From Hyphomonas sp. 34-62-18 (GTDB lineage: Bacteria; Pseudomonadota; Alphaproteobacteria; Caulobacterales; Hyphomonadaceae): DNA of 53,905 bases. Where the stretch lies: NCBI RefSeq assembly GCF_002282565.1, contig NZ_NCJT01000026.1, forward strand, positions 1 through 53,905, read 5' to 3'. Positions within the stretch are counted from its first letter, which is position 1. Every line of letters starts with the position of its first letter. Below are positions 20,537 to 28,719 of the stretch, piece after piece. The notes below the pieces were generated by a model, which was not told the origin of the DNA, searched no databases, and saw only the letters and a list, made by a program, of their open reading frames with translations. Position numbers and translations under genes: made by a program.

Positions 20537-21249
20537 CCGTTTAAGGATAAGGTTATCGCCATGCTGAAGCGAGAGGTGAAGGTAGGCACGAGCTTCAGGA
20601 GGCGCTGCACCAGATTGCCAAGCTGCGGGGTGCCCGGAAGGTCTGCGCCCCAGCTGGTAAGGTCCACGCCCGTCAGCACCACTTCATAATGCCCGCTGGC
20701 CACCAGCGCGCGCACCTGCGCCACCACCTCCCCTGCCGGCACGGAGCGGGAATTTCCCCGCCCATAGGGAATGATGCAGAAGGTGCAGCGATGGTCGCAG
20801 CCATTCTGAACCTGCACATAGGCGCGGGCGCGCCCTTCCATCCCGTCGATCAGATGGGCGGCTGTTTCGCGCACGCTCATGATGTCGTTGACGCGCACCT
20901 TCTCTTCCCCGCCCAGAAGCTCAGCCGGTTTCCAGGTTTCGGCTTTCATCTTGTCATGATTGCCGATGACGCGGGTCACTTCCGGCATGGCCGCAAAGGC
21001 TTGCGGGTCTGTCTGGGCGGCGCAGCCTGTCACCAGGATGGGCGCGCCGGGATTTTCCCGCGCCGCGCGGCGGATGGCCTGGCGGGCGCCGCGCACGGCC
21101 TCGGAGGTGACCGCGCAGGTGTTCACAATGACCGCATCGCCCAGCCCCGCTTCCTGCGCATGGCGGCGCATCACCTCGGACTCGTAGGTGTTGAGGCGGC
21201 ATCCAAGCGTGATGACGGTTGGGCCGGAAGGAGGGGCGGTATCAGCCAT
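20533..21249 (-). CDS. mtaB: MtaB, N-terminal fragment (frame-disrupted gene)
   Basis: First part of a methylthiotransferase that modifies t(6)A37 of tRNA. The UPF0004 domain has its three cluster cysteines (17, 45, 76) and the radical-SAM motif CDHRCTFC is intact (151-158). After LLKLVP (about residue 222, base 20584) the frame departs from the family and stops 16 residues later. Compared with MtaB of about 420 residues, around 30 residues are lost between LLKLVP and the sequence YLHLSLQ found in the next frame, and the frame changes. The ATG at 21249 was preferred over an upstream TTG. Full locus 20051-21249. Confidence 0.87.
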   Translation of the reverse strand: MADTAPPSGPTVITLGCRLNTYESEVMRRHAQEAGLGDAVIVNTCAVTSEAVRGARQAIRRAARENPGAPILVTGCAAQTDPQAFAAMPEVTRVIGNHDKMKAETWKPAELLGGEEKVRVNDIMSVRETAAHLIDGMEGRARAYVQVQNGCDHRCTFCIIPYGRGNSRSVPAGEVVAQVRALVASGHYEVVLTGVDLTSWGADLPGTPQLGNLVQRLLKLVPTFTSRFSMAITLSLNG

Positions 21250-21306
21250 GAGCCCGTCAGATCGCGCCGATGGGGCCAAATTGCAAGCAGATAGGCCCGT
21301 TGCGCC

Positions 21307-21765
21307 TCAGCCGGGGGCCTGGCAGGCGCCGGTGCGGTGGCCGATCATCAGGATGTGGCTGTCAAAGTCGAACTCTTCCCCCGGCAGGCTGGAGAGGTTG
21401 ACCTGGGCCACAAAGGCGTCGCGGCCATTGGCGACCGAGAACAGCGCTGAGCCGTCTACATCGATGCCTTCGAAATTGCAGGAGAGGCCGATATCCATCC
21501 CGTAGGGCTTTGGCGTCACGCCGGTGGAGACGCAGCCTTCGAACATTTCCACCATGCTTTCATCAATCAGAACTTCCTCGTCCAGCGACCAGCATTCGTC
21601 GACGGTGGAAAATTCGGACGGGATGTCGATTGCCTCGCCGTTTGCGGACACATCGTAATAGATGTCCTGGGTGACAAACCACTGCCCCTTGTTGACCGAC
21701 ATGGACTGAGCCTGTGCAGCGGCCGCGGCGAGCAGGAGGGCAGAAAAGGCAATGGCAGGCCGCAT
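21307..21765 (-). CDS. Secreted protein, DUF3617-like
   Basis: 152 residues with a clear Sec signal peptide (AAAAAQAQS, cleavage about residue 20). The mature part has GQWFVTQ, an ECWS segment, GCVS, and a closing HRTGAC, a spacing of Trp and Cys residues that resembles DUF3617, a family of small exported proteins of unknown function. The assignment is by resemblance only. The start ATG at 21765 has GAGGAG about eight bases upstream. It lies between dapF and mtaB on the same strand. Confidence 0.6.
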   Translation of the reverse strand: MRPAIAFSALLLAAAAAQAQSMSVNKGQWFVTQDIYYDVSANGEAIDIPSEFSTVDECWSLDEEVLIDESMVEMFEGCVSTGVTPKPYGMDIGLSCNFEGIDVDGSALFSVANGRDAFVAQVNLSSLPGEEFDFDSHILMIGHRTGACQAPG

Positions 21766-21843
21766 AGGGCAAATCTCCTCTGAGTGTCGCGCCGCAGAGT
21801 GCGCGCAGGCGGGCGCGCGCACAAGCCCTTGAACCGGGAGGGT

Positions 21844-22653
21844 TCAGATCTCGGCCTCAAATTCCAGCTCCACCGGGCCAGTCATGTAAACATGGTCGTC
21901 GCTCTCCCGCCATTCGATGAAGAGGTCGCCGCCATCGAGGATCATCTTTGCCTTGCGGCCCGTGAGCCCGGCGCGGGCGGCGCAGACGAGGGCCGCGCAG
22001 GCGCCGGTGCCGCAGGCCTTGGTGAGGCCGGCGGCCCGCTCCCAGACACGCAGCCGGATGGTTTCGCGGTCAATCACCTGGGCAAAGCCGACATTCGTTC
22101 CCTGCGGAAACAGAGGGTGCCATTCCACCAGAGGGCCGATGGCGGGAATATCGTAAGCAGTCACATCCTTCACAAAGAAGACCGCATGGGGATTGCCCAT
22201 CGAGACGACCGCCGGGCGGGAGAGAATTGGGGCATCGATCGGGCCGATCTTCAGGTCCACCCCGCGGACATCCATCTTTTCCGACAGGGGAATATCTTCC
22301 CAGCCCATCTGGGGGGAGCCCATATCCACGGTGATCAGGCCCCCTTCGGCGCGATAGGCGCGCAGCATGTCGGCCTCGGTTTGGATCGTGACCCGGTCCT
22401 TGCCGGTCTCGTCCAGCATCAGCAGGCCGACGCAGCGTGTGGCGTTGCCGCAGGCAGAAACTTCAGAGCCGTCCGAATTCCAGATGCGCATGAACACATC
22501 CTTGGTAGCGTCGCGCTCCATCGCGATCACCTGATCGGCTTTCAGGTCAGCGGCAATCTTGCGGATCTGCTCCACAGTCGGCGTGAAGGCCGTCGAGCGG
22601 GCATCGAAAATGGCAAAGGCATTGCCGGCGCCGTTCATCTTCCAGAGCTTCAT
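21844..22653 (-). CDS. dapF: Diaminopimelate epimerase
   Basis: 269 residues. It converts LL- to meso-diaminopimelate for lysine and peptidoglycan synthesis without a cofactor, using two cysteines. Both are visible: SACGN (Cys 68) and KACGTGACA (Cys 214). The MKLWKMNGAGN start matches the family; an in-frame start eight residues upstream is not needed. It belongs to the alphaproteobacterial dapF-mtaB-ftsY cluster, with one small gene inserted between dapF and mtaB. Confidence 0.97.
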   Translation of the reverse strand: MKLWKMNGAGNAFAIFDARSTAFTPTVEQIRKIAADLKADQVIAMERDATKDVFMRIWNSDGSEVSACGNATRCVGLLMLDETGKDRVTIQTEADMLRAYRAEGGLITVDMGSPQMGWEDIPLSEKMDVRGVDLKIGPIDAPILSRPAVVSMGNPHAVFFVKDVTAYDIPAIGPLVEWHPLFPQGTNVGFAQVIDRETIRLRVWERAAGLTKACGTGACAALVCAARAGLTGRKAKMILDGGDLFIEWRESDDHVYMTGPVELEFEAEI

Positions 22654-22709
22654 GGGCAGCTTCCTAGATTTCCCCACACGCGCGAAACGCCGTGCCCCCC
22701 CCCTGCCCC

Positions 22710-23135
22710 TTATTTCGGAACACGGGCCGATACAATCCAGCCCGCAAGCTGAACCCCCAATGCCCCCAGCAAAAGCAGTGGAACAAGCCAGTAATCAAAG
22801 GCGAGGCCGATCAGCGCGGCCAGAATGCAGGCATAGTCCACAAGATCACTCGACATCAGCCAGCCCGCCGGGGCGCGGGCGCGGCGGATGTCCAGCAGGG
22901 TCACATTCCGCCAGACCCGGCCCATATCCGGCGGGCCGAAGACGGCGAGCAACTGTTTGGGGTCGAGAATCCCCGTCATTTCGGAGAGATCCTGCAGGCG
23001 CGCTTCGCCGAGCGCGATCATGCGCTTGCGGCTGGAGGTGCCCAGCAGGCTGACAATGGCCGAGAGGATCACGCCGAGCGCAATCGCAAATTCGGTGAAG
23101 CCCGCATATGGAGGATAGCCGCCCATCGGCCCCAT
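22710..23135 (-). CDS. Small membrane protein of unknown function
   Basis: 141 residues. A hydrophobic helix at about 13-31, a cytoplasmic middle part with RKRMIALGEARLQDLSEM, and two close helices in the C-terminal third (about 97-135). I do not recognise a family. The ATG at 23135 is followed by a Gly/Pro/Tyr-rich start. It is upstream of dapF on the same strand with 56 bases between, so cotranscription is possible. Codon use is like that of its neighbours, which supports a real gene. Confidence 0.6.
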   Translation of the reverse strand: MGPMGGYPPYAGFTEFAIALGVILSAIVSLLGTSSRKRMIALGEARLQDLSEMTGILDPKQLLAVFGPPDMGRVWRNVTLLDIRRARAPAGWLMSSDLVDYACILAALIGLAFDYWLVPLLLLGALGVQLAGWIVSARVPK

Positions 23136-23186
23136 ATAGGATACCGATGGGCATTCGTCAGTGGGCCTTTTGAAATCCCGGCCAGC

Positions 23187-23969
23187 TCAGACGGTCGGCA
23201 CGGTGCCACCATCGATGACGAACTCTGCGCCTGTGATCGCGCTGGCTTTGGCCGAAGCGAGGAAGGCGACAAGGTCTGCCACTTCTTCAGACCGCGAGGG
23301 GCGGCCCAGGGGAATCCCGCCGATGGATTGCATCAGGATCTTTTCCGCCGCCGCATGGTTTGTGCCGTTCTCCGCAGCAATCCGGCTGACCAGATCGACC
23401 GAGGCCTCTGTTGCGATCCATCCTGGCGAGACGCGCACCACCCGGATTCCGTGGGGGGCGACTTCCTTGGACAGGCTCTTGCTGTAGGCGGAGAGCGCTG
23501 CCTTGGCGGCGGCGTAGGCCGTGGTCGCTTCCGGCAGCGGCAGGATACTCTGGATCGAGGAGATGTGGATCACCACGCCGCTGCCCTGCGCGATCATCGT
23601 AGGCAGCAAGGCGCGGTCCAGCCGCACCGCCGGCAACAGGTTGAGATTGAGTTCTGCCTGCCATTCTCCCTCACCCAACACCGCAAAGCCGCCGGCAGGG
23701 GCACTGGAACCACCGGCCACATGCACGATCACATCGACGCCCTTCATCTGTTGTCTGACCGCTTCGGCAATCTGCGCGCACCCCTCGACCGTGGGAATAT
23801 CGGCCGCCACGAAGTGGACGTCCTCTGGGAGTCCCTCCCCGGCCTTTCGCGCCGTCGTCAGAACTTCCATGCCCAGCGCGTGAAACGCTGCGACCACAGC
23901 CCGGCCTACACCCTTGGTGCCGCCGGTAACCAGCACCCGTTTGCCCTCCAGGCCCATGGCGGAAGTCAT
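23187..23969 (-). CDS. Short-chain dehydrogenase/reductase
   Basis: 260 residues. Classical SDR: nucleotide motif TGGTKGVG (15-22), Asn 110, Ser 137/138, and catalytic Tyr 152 with Lys 156 in YAAAK. It likely uses NAD(P)H to reduce a carbonyl or oxidise an alcohol; the substrate is unknown. The start ATG overlaps the stop of the NTF2-like gene by four bases (ATGA). The pair faces away from an HxlR regulator, suggesting that this regulator controls it. Confidence 0.92.
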   Translation of the reverse strand: MTSAMGLEGKRVLVTGGTKGVGRAVVAAFHALGMEVLTTARKAGEGLPEDVHFVAADIPTVEGCAQIAEAVRQQMKGVDVIVHVAGGSSAPAGGFAVLGEGEWQAELNLNLLPAVRLDRALLPTMIAQGSGVVIHISSIQSILPLPEATTAYAAAKAALSAYSKSLSKEVAPHGIRVVRVSPGWIATEASVDLVSRIAAENGTNHAAAEKILMQSIGGIPLGRPSRSEEVADLVAFLASAKASAITGAEFVIDGGTVPTV

Positions 23970-24307
23970 GCGCGGATCTCCAGCGCAGAGATCAGGCCGC
24001 CTTCAAGATCGAACAGGTGGCGCAGCATCACCGGGCTGCCGGGAAAATCGCCCTCGACCCGGCCGACCACGACGACGCGCTCGCCATCGGGCTCTGCGCT
24101 GACCGGCGTAACCTGATACTTGGTCGCCGCCTTGGCCTCTGTCTTCCAGGCGCGGATGGCTTCGCGGCCTTTATGGGTGCGGCGTTCGTCGGTCACCACG
24201 GCGTCGGCGGTAAAGCACTCGGCCATGCGCCGAGTGTCGTCAAAGGCTTCGGACTGGAAATAAAGCTGCACCGGCGGGGGCATGGGAATTTGCATGATCG
24301 GCTCCAT
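23966..24307 (-). CDS. NTF2-like (SnoaL-type) protein
   Basis: 113 residues of a nuclear-transport-factor-2 fold: [38 protein letters not shown] is typical. Such proteins are small isomerases, hydrolases or ligand binders. The ATG at 24307 is taken; the next Met (24295) is also possible. An upstream in-frame reading begins inside the divergent regulator gene and is unlikely. First gene of a two-gene operon with an SDR, 62 bp from the divergent HxlR gene. Confidence 0.82.
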   Translation of the reverse strand: MEPIMQIPMPPPVQLYFQSEAFDDTRRMAECFTADAVVTDERRTHKGREAIRAWKTEAKAATKYQVTPVSAEPDGERVVVVGRVEGDFPGSPVMLRHLFDLEGGLISALEIRA

Positions 24308-24369
24308 TCTTGCCGGGCCCTTGCCCGGAACATCTTGCGAGACGGCCGATATCAGACTAAGCAGCCATA

Positions 24370-24747
24370 ATGACAAGTACGGACAAAAAAGTAGGGTACT
24401 TACCGACAAGTAAGCGGCCTGATTATACTCCCGACACCGCCGCGCATGGCGTGGAGGGGGCACTGCAATTGCTGGAAGGCCGGTGGAAGATGACCATCCT
24501 CTTCCACCTCTTCGGCGGCAGCCTGAAGCGGTTTTCCGACCTGGAACGTGCAATTCCTGCGATTTCGCAGAAGATGCTGATCCAGCAGCTACGCAAGCTG
24601 GAGGCAGACGGGATCGTCCGCCGCATCGTGCACCATCAGGTGCCGCCGAAGGTGGAGTATGGCCTGACCGAGTGGGGCGAAGGACTTTGCCCTGCCCTCG
24701 ACGCCCTTCTCCTCTGGGCCGAGCAACGCCCGGCGCCAGAAGCGTAA
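24370..24747 (+). CDS. HxlR-family transcriptional regulator
   Basis: 125 residues with an HxlR winged helix: LEGRWKMTILFHLFGGSLKRFSDL, then AIPAISQKMLIQQLRKLEADGIVRR and the wing VEYGLTEWG. The cysteine that often precedes this domain in thiol- or aldehyde-sensing members is absent. It is divergent from the NTF2-SDR pair, and repeats overlap its start codon, so auto- and cross-regulation is likely. Convergent with the MaoC gene, whose stop is four bases away. Confidence 0.9.
   Translation: MTSTDKKVGYLPTSKRPDYTPDTAAHGVEGALQLLEGRWKMTILFHLFGGSLKRFSDLERAIPAISQKMLIQQLRKLEADGIVRRIVHHQVPPKVEYGLTEWGEGLCPALDALLLWAEQRPAPEA
24372..24414. promoter_or_regulatory. Possible HxlR operator repeats
   Basis: GACAAGTA occurs at 24372-24379 and again at 24405-24412. 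AAGTAC (24375-24380) is inverted as GTACTT (24396-24401), and CTTAC (24399-24403) pairs with GTAAG (24410-24414). Such palindromic AGTA/TACT repeats suit a dimeric winged-helix protein. The site overlaps the first codons of the HxlR gene and is about 65 bp from the divergent start. Confidence 0.45.
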
Positions 24748-24751
24748 CGCC

Positions 24752-25804
24752 CTAACGGGCGCGGGGGATGGCGGCCCAATAGTCGAAATCGAGGAGCACG
24801 CGGGGATCGTGTTTGCCGGCCTCGTCCTTATGGATGAAGGCGCCCGGATCGGCATCCTTTACGGCCACGAGGCGCAGGCGCAGGGCGCCGCAGGTTTCCG
24901 AGAGCTCGGCCTTGGCGAGCACTTCGCTCCAGGCATAGATCGTGTCGCCGGCAAAGAGCGGGTTCACATGCGTGCCCGCATTGATGGCGAGGATCTGGCC
25001 GGCATTTTCCAAGCCATTGAAGGCGAGCGAGCGGGCAATCGAGATGACCACGCCGCCATAGATCAGGCGCTTGCCGAAGCGGCTGGCCTTCTGGCCATGG
25101 GCATCGAAGTGGACCTTGGCTGTGTTCTGATAGAGGCGAGTGGCGATCTGGTGTTCGGCCTCTTCAACGGTCATCCCGTCGACATGGTTGATCTTCTCGC
25201 CAACCTCATAATCCTCGAAGACATGGCGGCTGCCGGACTGGGCGAAGGGCCAGGTTTTCATTTCCGGGAAGCCGGTGAGGTCTGCCGGGGCCACGGCGGA
25301 GGGGAGGCTGGGGACGACTTCTTCTGGAGCGGGCGAGGCAGCGTCGCGCTTGTTGATCATCACCCAGCGGACATAGGAGATGACTTCCTCGCCGCGCTGA
25401 TTGACGCCCTTGGTGCGCACCCAGACGACGCCGGTCTTGCCGTTGGAATTCTCTTTGACACCGATCACTTCGGAACTGGCGCGGAGCGTATCGCCGGGCT
25501 CAACCGGGCGCAGGATGCGGCCATCAGCATAGCCGAGATTGGCCACCGCATTGAGCGAAATGTCCGGCACCGTCTTGCCGAAAACGATGTGGAAGGCGTG
25601 GAGCGGATCGGCGCAAAGGCCGGGCAGGCCGGCGCCTTTGGCGAATTCGGCGGACGAGTACTGGGCGTAGCGATTGCCCGTCAGCGCGCGATAGAGAGCG
25701 ATGTCGCCTTCGGTGACGGTTTGCGGGGTGGCGTGGATCAGCGTTTCGCCGGGCTTGAAGTCTTCAAAGAAGTTGCCGGGATTTGATTTCGTGCTGGTCG
25801 CCAT
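24752..25804 (-). CDS. mch: MaoC-family dehydratase, probably mesaconyl-CoA hydratase
   Basis: 350 residues with two hotdog-fold halves, as in mesaconyl-CoA (2-methylfumaryl-CoA) hydratase of the ethylmalonyl-CoA pathway. The N-terminal half has GRILRPVEPGDTLRASSEV and the C-terminal half FDAHGQKASRFGKRLIYGG, typical of this enzyme group. It would hydrate mesaconyl-CoA to beta-methylmalyl-CoA. A malyl-CoA lyase/thioesterase homologue about 800 bp upstream on the same strand supports the call. The ATG at 25804 gives a normal N-terminus. General MaoC hydratase is the alternative. Confidence 0.85.
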   Translation of the reverse strand: MATSTKSNPGNFFEDFKPGETLIHATPQTVTEGDIALYRALTGNRYAQYSSAEFAKGAGLPGLCADPLHAFHIVFGKTVPDISLNAVANLGYADGRILRPVEPGDTLRASSEVIGVKENSNGKTGVVWVRTKGVNQRGEEVISYVRWVMINKRDAASPAPEEVVPSLPSAVAPADLTGFPEMKTWPFAQSGSRHVFEDYEVGEKINHVDGMTVEEAEHQIATRLYQNTAKVHFDAHGQKASRFGKRLIYGGVVISIARSLAFNGLENAGQILAINAGTHVNPLFAGDTIYAWSEVLAKAELSETCGALRLRLVAVKDADPGAFIHKDEAGKHDPRVLLDFDYWAAIPRAR

Positions 25805-25852
25805 GGCTTGCCCTCATCGTCTGATGGGCGAGGCTTTAGCCGTTTATGGCGG

Positions 25853-26122
25853 TTAACTCCAGAAGCGTTCGGGCACGGCGAGCACCGTCTCTGCGAAGAG
25901 TTGCAGTTGTGGGCTGGCCGCCGAAAGCGCTGAGCCCAGCATCGGCAGGCAGGCGAGACAAAGGGCCGTGGTGGCCAGCATGCCGGCCATGACTTGCTGG
26001 TCGCGCCGCTCCGAAAATTCCTCAAAAGCCCGGTTCCCCATCACGAGCCAAGGCAACCCGAAGGCGGCGAAGGCCGAAAAGGCAAGGAGGAGACCGGCAG
26101 TTGAGAGGGCGATGAACAACAT
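25853..26122 (-). CDS. Small membrane protein of unknown function
   Basis: 89 residues. Two hydrophobic segments (about 2-28 and 45-68) separated by a charged loop with EEFSERRDQQ. No family recognised. It lies between the ArsC-like gene and the MaoC gene on the same strand with a 48-base gap to the latter. Confidence 0.55.
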   Translation of the reverse strand: MLFIALSTAGLLLAFSAFAAFGLPWLVMGNRAFEEFSERRDQQVMAGMLATTALCLACLPMLGSALSAASPQLQLFAETVLAVPERFWS

Positions 26123-26206
26123 GGGGCCGTTATGCCCGAACCCGGCAAATATCCCCTTCAGCCAATCGGTGAAATTTTAACGAATCCGGGCCGAAAGCCG
26201 CCAAAC

Positions 26207-26554
26207 TCAGGCGATTTCGAGCAGTTTTTCATTCGGTCGGCCGAGAATGGCCTTCTTGCCGTTGATGCCGATGGGCCGCTGGATCAGCTTCGGGTTGTCA
26301 GCCATGGCGGCATAGACGTCTGCGTCAGACGCGGTTTCGGGGAGGCCGGCAGCCTCGGCATCTTTCTCCCGCAGGAAGGCGCGGGGCGATTTGGCGCCCA
26401 TCTTTTTGGCGATGTCTTTCAGCTCCTCGACACTGAGGCGTTCAGCGGCGCTCATGTATTTGCGGATATGAGGCTCGATGCCATTGGCCTTCAGAAGCTC
26501 CAGCCCCTTTTTGGACGAGCCGCAGCCGGGATTGTGGATGAGGATATAGGTCAT
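26207..26554 (-). CDS. ArsC/Spx-like thioredoxin-fold protein
   Basis: 115 residues, in the ArsC family. The active segment is HNPGCGSSKKGLELL with the nucleophilic Cys at 11, and a late QRPI segment supplies the arginine used by ArsC-type reductases. Classical ArsC has HNPxCSKSR; here CGSSKK replaces it, so arsenate reduction is not certain. The ATG at 26554 has GGAGG closely upstream and is preferred over an in-frame start 16 codons earlier. No arsenic resistance genes are nearby. Confidence 0.85.
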   Translation of the reverse strand: MTYILIHNPGCGSSKKGLELLKANGIEPHIRKYMSAAERLSVEELKDIAKKMGAKSPRAFLREKDAEAAGLPETASDADVYAAMADNPKLIQRPIGINGKKAILGRPNEKLLEIA

Positions 26555-26617
26555 GGGTGCCTCCTGAGGGTTCCTTGAGACTGACTTAGGATGCCCCGAC
26601 AATCTGTCGAGGCAGGG

Positions 26618-27496
26618 TCAAGCCAAGGCACGGATCGCCTCGTCCATCTCCACGACGCGGCGGGCTTCTTCCAGGTGAAGCAGCTCGGTCATCTTGCCGT
26701 TCACTTTCAGAACGCCCTTCCCGGCATTGGCGGGGTCGGCAAAGGCCTCGATGACAGCTTTGGCCTGTTCGACATCATGCGGGCTGGGGGCGAAGATGCG
26801 GTTGGCTTCGTCCACCTGGCTGGGATGGATCAGCGTCTTGCCGTCAAAGCCAAGATCGCGGCCCTGCTCGCACTCATCCCGGAAGCCGCTTTCATTCTTG
26901 ATGTCATTGTAAACGCCATCAATGGCGGTGAGGCCGTAGGCGCGGGCCGCCGCGATGGTGAGTTGAAGCGCGGCCTGGAAGGCGAGCCGGTCGGCGGTCA
27001 TCCGGGCACGGTATTCCTTAGCCAGATCATTCGTGCCCATCACGAAGGTGGTGAGGTGGGTCGATTTCCGCGCGGCGGCGATTTCCTGGATGTTGAGGAT
27101 GGCGAGCGGGGTTTCGATCATCACCCAGAGGGCCATCGTGTCGGGGGCGCCGGCCTCTTTGAGAAGCTGGCTGAGACGCTCGATGTCCCGATGCCCTGTC
27201 ACCTTGGGCGCAAGGACGGCATGGGCGCCCGATGTGGCGATGGCCTTGAGATCTTCATGGCCCCAGGGCGTATCGAGACCGTTCATGCGGATGACGATCT
27301 CGCGCTTGCCATACCCGCCTTGCGAGACAGCAGCGAGAATGGCGGCGCGGGCTTCTTCCTTCGCCTCAGGCGCGACGGCGTCTTCAAGGTCCAGGATCAG
27401 CGTGTCCGCCGGGATTTCCCGAGCCTTTTCCAGCGCGCGGGTGTTGGCGCCGGGCATATAGAGGCAGGAACGGCGCGGGCGGTGGGGGGTGGACAT
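26618..27496 (-). CDS. HpcH/HpaI aldolase/citrate lyase family: malyl-CoA lyase or (3S)-malyl-CoA thioesterase
   Basis: 292 residues of the CitE-like beta/alpha barrel family. LILDLEDAV (33-41), VIRMNGLDTPWG, MIETPLAILN and GFDGKTLIHPSQ mark the CoA and Mg binding elements. Length and TNDLAKE are closer to the (3S)-malyl-CoA thioesterase (Mcl2) group than to the longer Mcl1 lyase, but both are possible. With the MaoC gene it points to glyoxylate and malate formation in the ethylmalonyl-CoA pathway. The ATG at 27496 was chosen because sequence further upstream loses family similarity and overlaps the divergent gene. Confidence 0.85.
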   Translation of the reverse strand: MSTPHRPRRSCLYMPGANTRALEKAREIPADTLILDLEDAVAPEAKEEARAAILAAVSQGGYGKREIVIRMNGLDTPWGHEDLKAIATSGAHAVLAPKVTGHRDIERLSQLLKEAGAPDTMALWVMIETPLAILNIQEIAAARKSTHLTTFVMGTNDLAKEYRARMTADRLAFQAALQLTIAAARAYGLTAIDGVYNDIKNESGFRDECEQGRDLGFDGKTLIHPSQVDEANRIFAPSPHDVEQAKAVIEAFADPANAGKGVLKVNGKMTELLHLEEARRVVEMDEAIRALA

Positions 27497-27588
27497 GGGG
27501 CGTTGCCTCCTTGACGGTATGGGGTCTCTTGCGGTCTGAGGGGTGGCCTGTTTCCGGGCCGAAATCAATGTGGCAGGGAGCCCGACGC

Positions 27589-28716
27589 ATGACTGATACG
27601 CCCATTTCCGGCCATGTGGCCCCCGGCTTCGAGCCGGTGCGCGAGGCATTCGAGGCGAACTTTGCCAGCGGCGAAGAACATGGAGCGAGCTTTGCCCTGC
27701 GCATGGGAGGAGAGACGCTGGTGGACCTGCGCGGGGGCTGGGCCGACCGGGCCAAAGAGCGCGTCTGGGACGAGACGACGATTGTGCCGATCTATTCGGC
27801 CTCCAAGGGAATCTCCGCGCTGGTGCTGGCGATGGCAGTGGAGACCCTGCCTGCTGGTTATGAAACCCCCGTTGCCGATGTGTGGCCGGAATTCGCCGCC
27901 GAAGGCAAAGGCGAGGTGACGATTGGCCAGATCGTGAGCCATCAGGCCGGTCTGCCGGGCTTCGAGAAGGAAATCGACCCGGCGCTGTGGCTGGACCCGC
28001 CTGCCTGCGCCGCCGCGATTGCCGCCCTACCCCCGATGTGGCCACCGGGCAGCGCGCATGGCTATCATCCGCTGACCTGGGGCTACATGCTGGGCGAGGT
28101 GGTGGAACGCATCACCGGGCGCAGTGTGGGCACGATCCTGAAGGAAGATATCTGCGGGCCGGCGGGCATCGATTTCCAGATTGGCCTGCCGGAAGCCGAC
28201 GAGCCGCGCGTGGGTGACATGCTGCGGCCCAAGGCGCTCGCCCCACTGGGCAATCTGACACCGGAGCGGAAGGCAGCGTTTGTCTACAAATGGTCTTCGC
28301 CGGATCGGGCGGGCCGGGCCTGGCGCGAGATCGAAATCCCCTCGGCGAACGGGCATGGCGCGGCCCTGGCCGTGGCAAGCCTCTATGAAGCCTATGCGCG
28401 CGGGGGCCAGGTGGCTGGGGGCAAGACGCTGATCCGGGGCGACACGCTGGAGGCGCTGACGCGGCCACGCGTGGATGGACCAGACCTAGTGCTGCCGATG
28501 GATACCAAATTCGGCGCAGGCATCATGATCAACAGCCATGGCAAGTTTGGGCCCAACCCTGAAACGCTAGGCCATTCGGGCTGGGGCGGGTCCATGGCGA
28601 TTGCCGATCCGGCGCGGGAGCTGTCAGCAGCCTATGTGATGAACCGGCAATCGTCTTCGCTTGTCGGTGACCCGCGCGCGGCGGCGCTGGTGGAGGCGGT
28701 ATATGGCTGTCTCTGA
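27589..28716 (+). CDS. Serine hydrolase, beta-lactamase/EstB family
   Basis: 375 residues of the class C beta-lactamase-like fold. The catalytic SxxK is at 70-73 (YSASKGIS), the Tyr-motif is YHP at 159-161, and the third element HSGWGGS is near the C-terminus. These enzymes are typically esterases (EstB) or peptidases rather than beta-lactamases, and no signal peptide is present, which fits a cytosolic esterase. The ATG at 27589 follows GGGAG; upstream in-frame residues lack similarity. Divergent from the CitE-like gene and three bases from the LysE gene. Confidence 0.9.
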   Translation: MTDTPISGHVAPGFEPVREAFEANFASGEEHGASFALRMGGETLVDLRGGWADRAKERVWDETTIVPIYSASKGISALVLAMAVETLPAGYETPVADVWPEFAAEGKGEVTIGQIVSHQAGLPGFEKEIDPALWLDPPACAAAIAALPPMWPPGSAHGYHPLTWGYMLGEVVERITGRSVGTILKEDICGPAGIDFQIGLPEADEPRVGDMLRPKALAPLGNLTPERKAAFVYKWSSPDRAGRAWREIEIPSANGHGAALAVASLYEAYARGGQVAGGKTLIRGDTLEALTRPRVDGPDLVLPMDTKFGAGIMINSHGKFGPNPETLGHSGWGGSMAIADPARELSAAYVMNRQSSSLVGDPRAAALVEAVYGCL

Positions 28717-28719
28717 GCC

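Noticed and set aside
20530..20600. Programmed frameshift as explanation of split mtaB (also for gldA-like and ftsK)
   Set aside because: No slippery heptamer noticed, and conserved motifs are missing at each junction, so a shift in frame would not restore the protein.
24809..25786. 325-codon open frame opposite the MaoC gene
   Set aside because: Antisense of a well-conserved gene; composition biased to Gly, Ala, Asp and His as expected from the complement.
26207..26554. Arsenic resistance operon
   Set aside because: Only an ArsC-like gene with a modified active-site segment; no arsB, acr3 or arsR nearby.
26591..27514. Long plus-strand frame opposite the CitE-like gene
   Set aside because: Antisense shadow without any recognisable domain.
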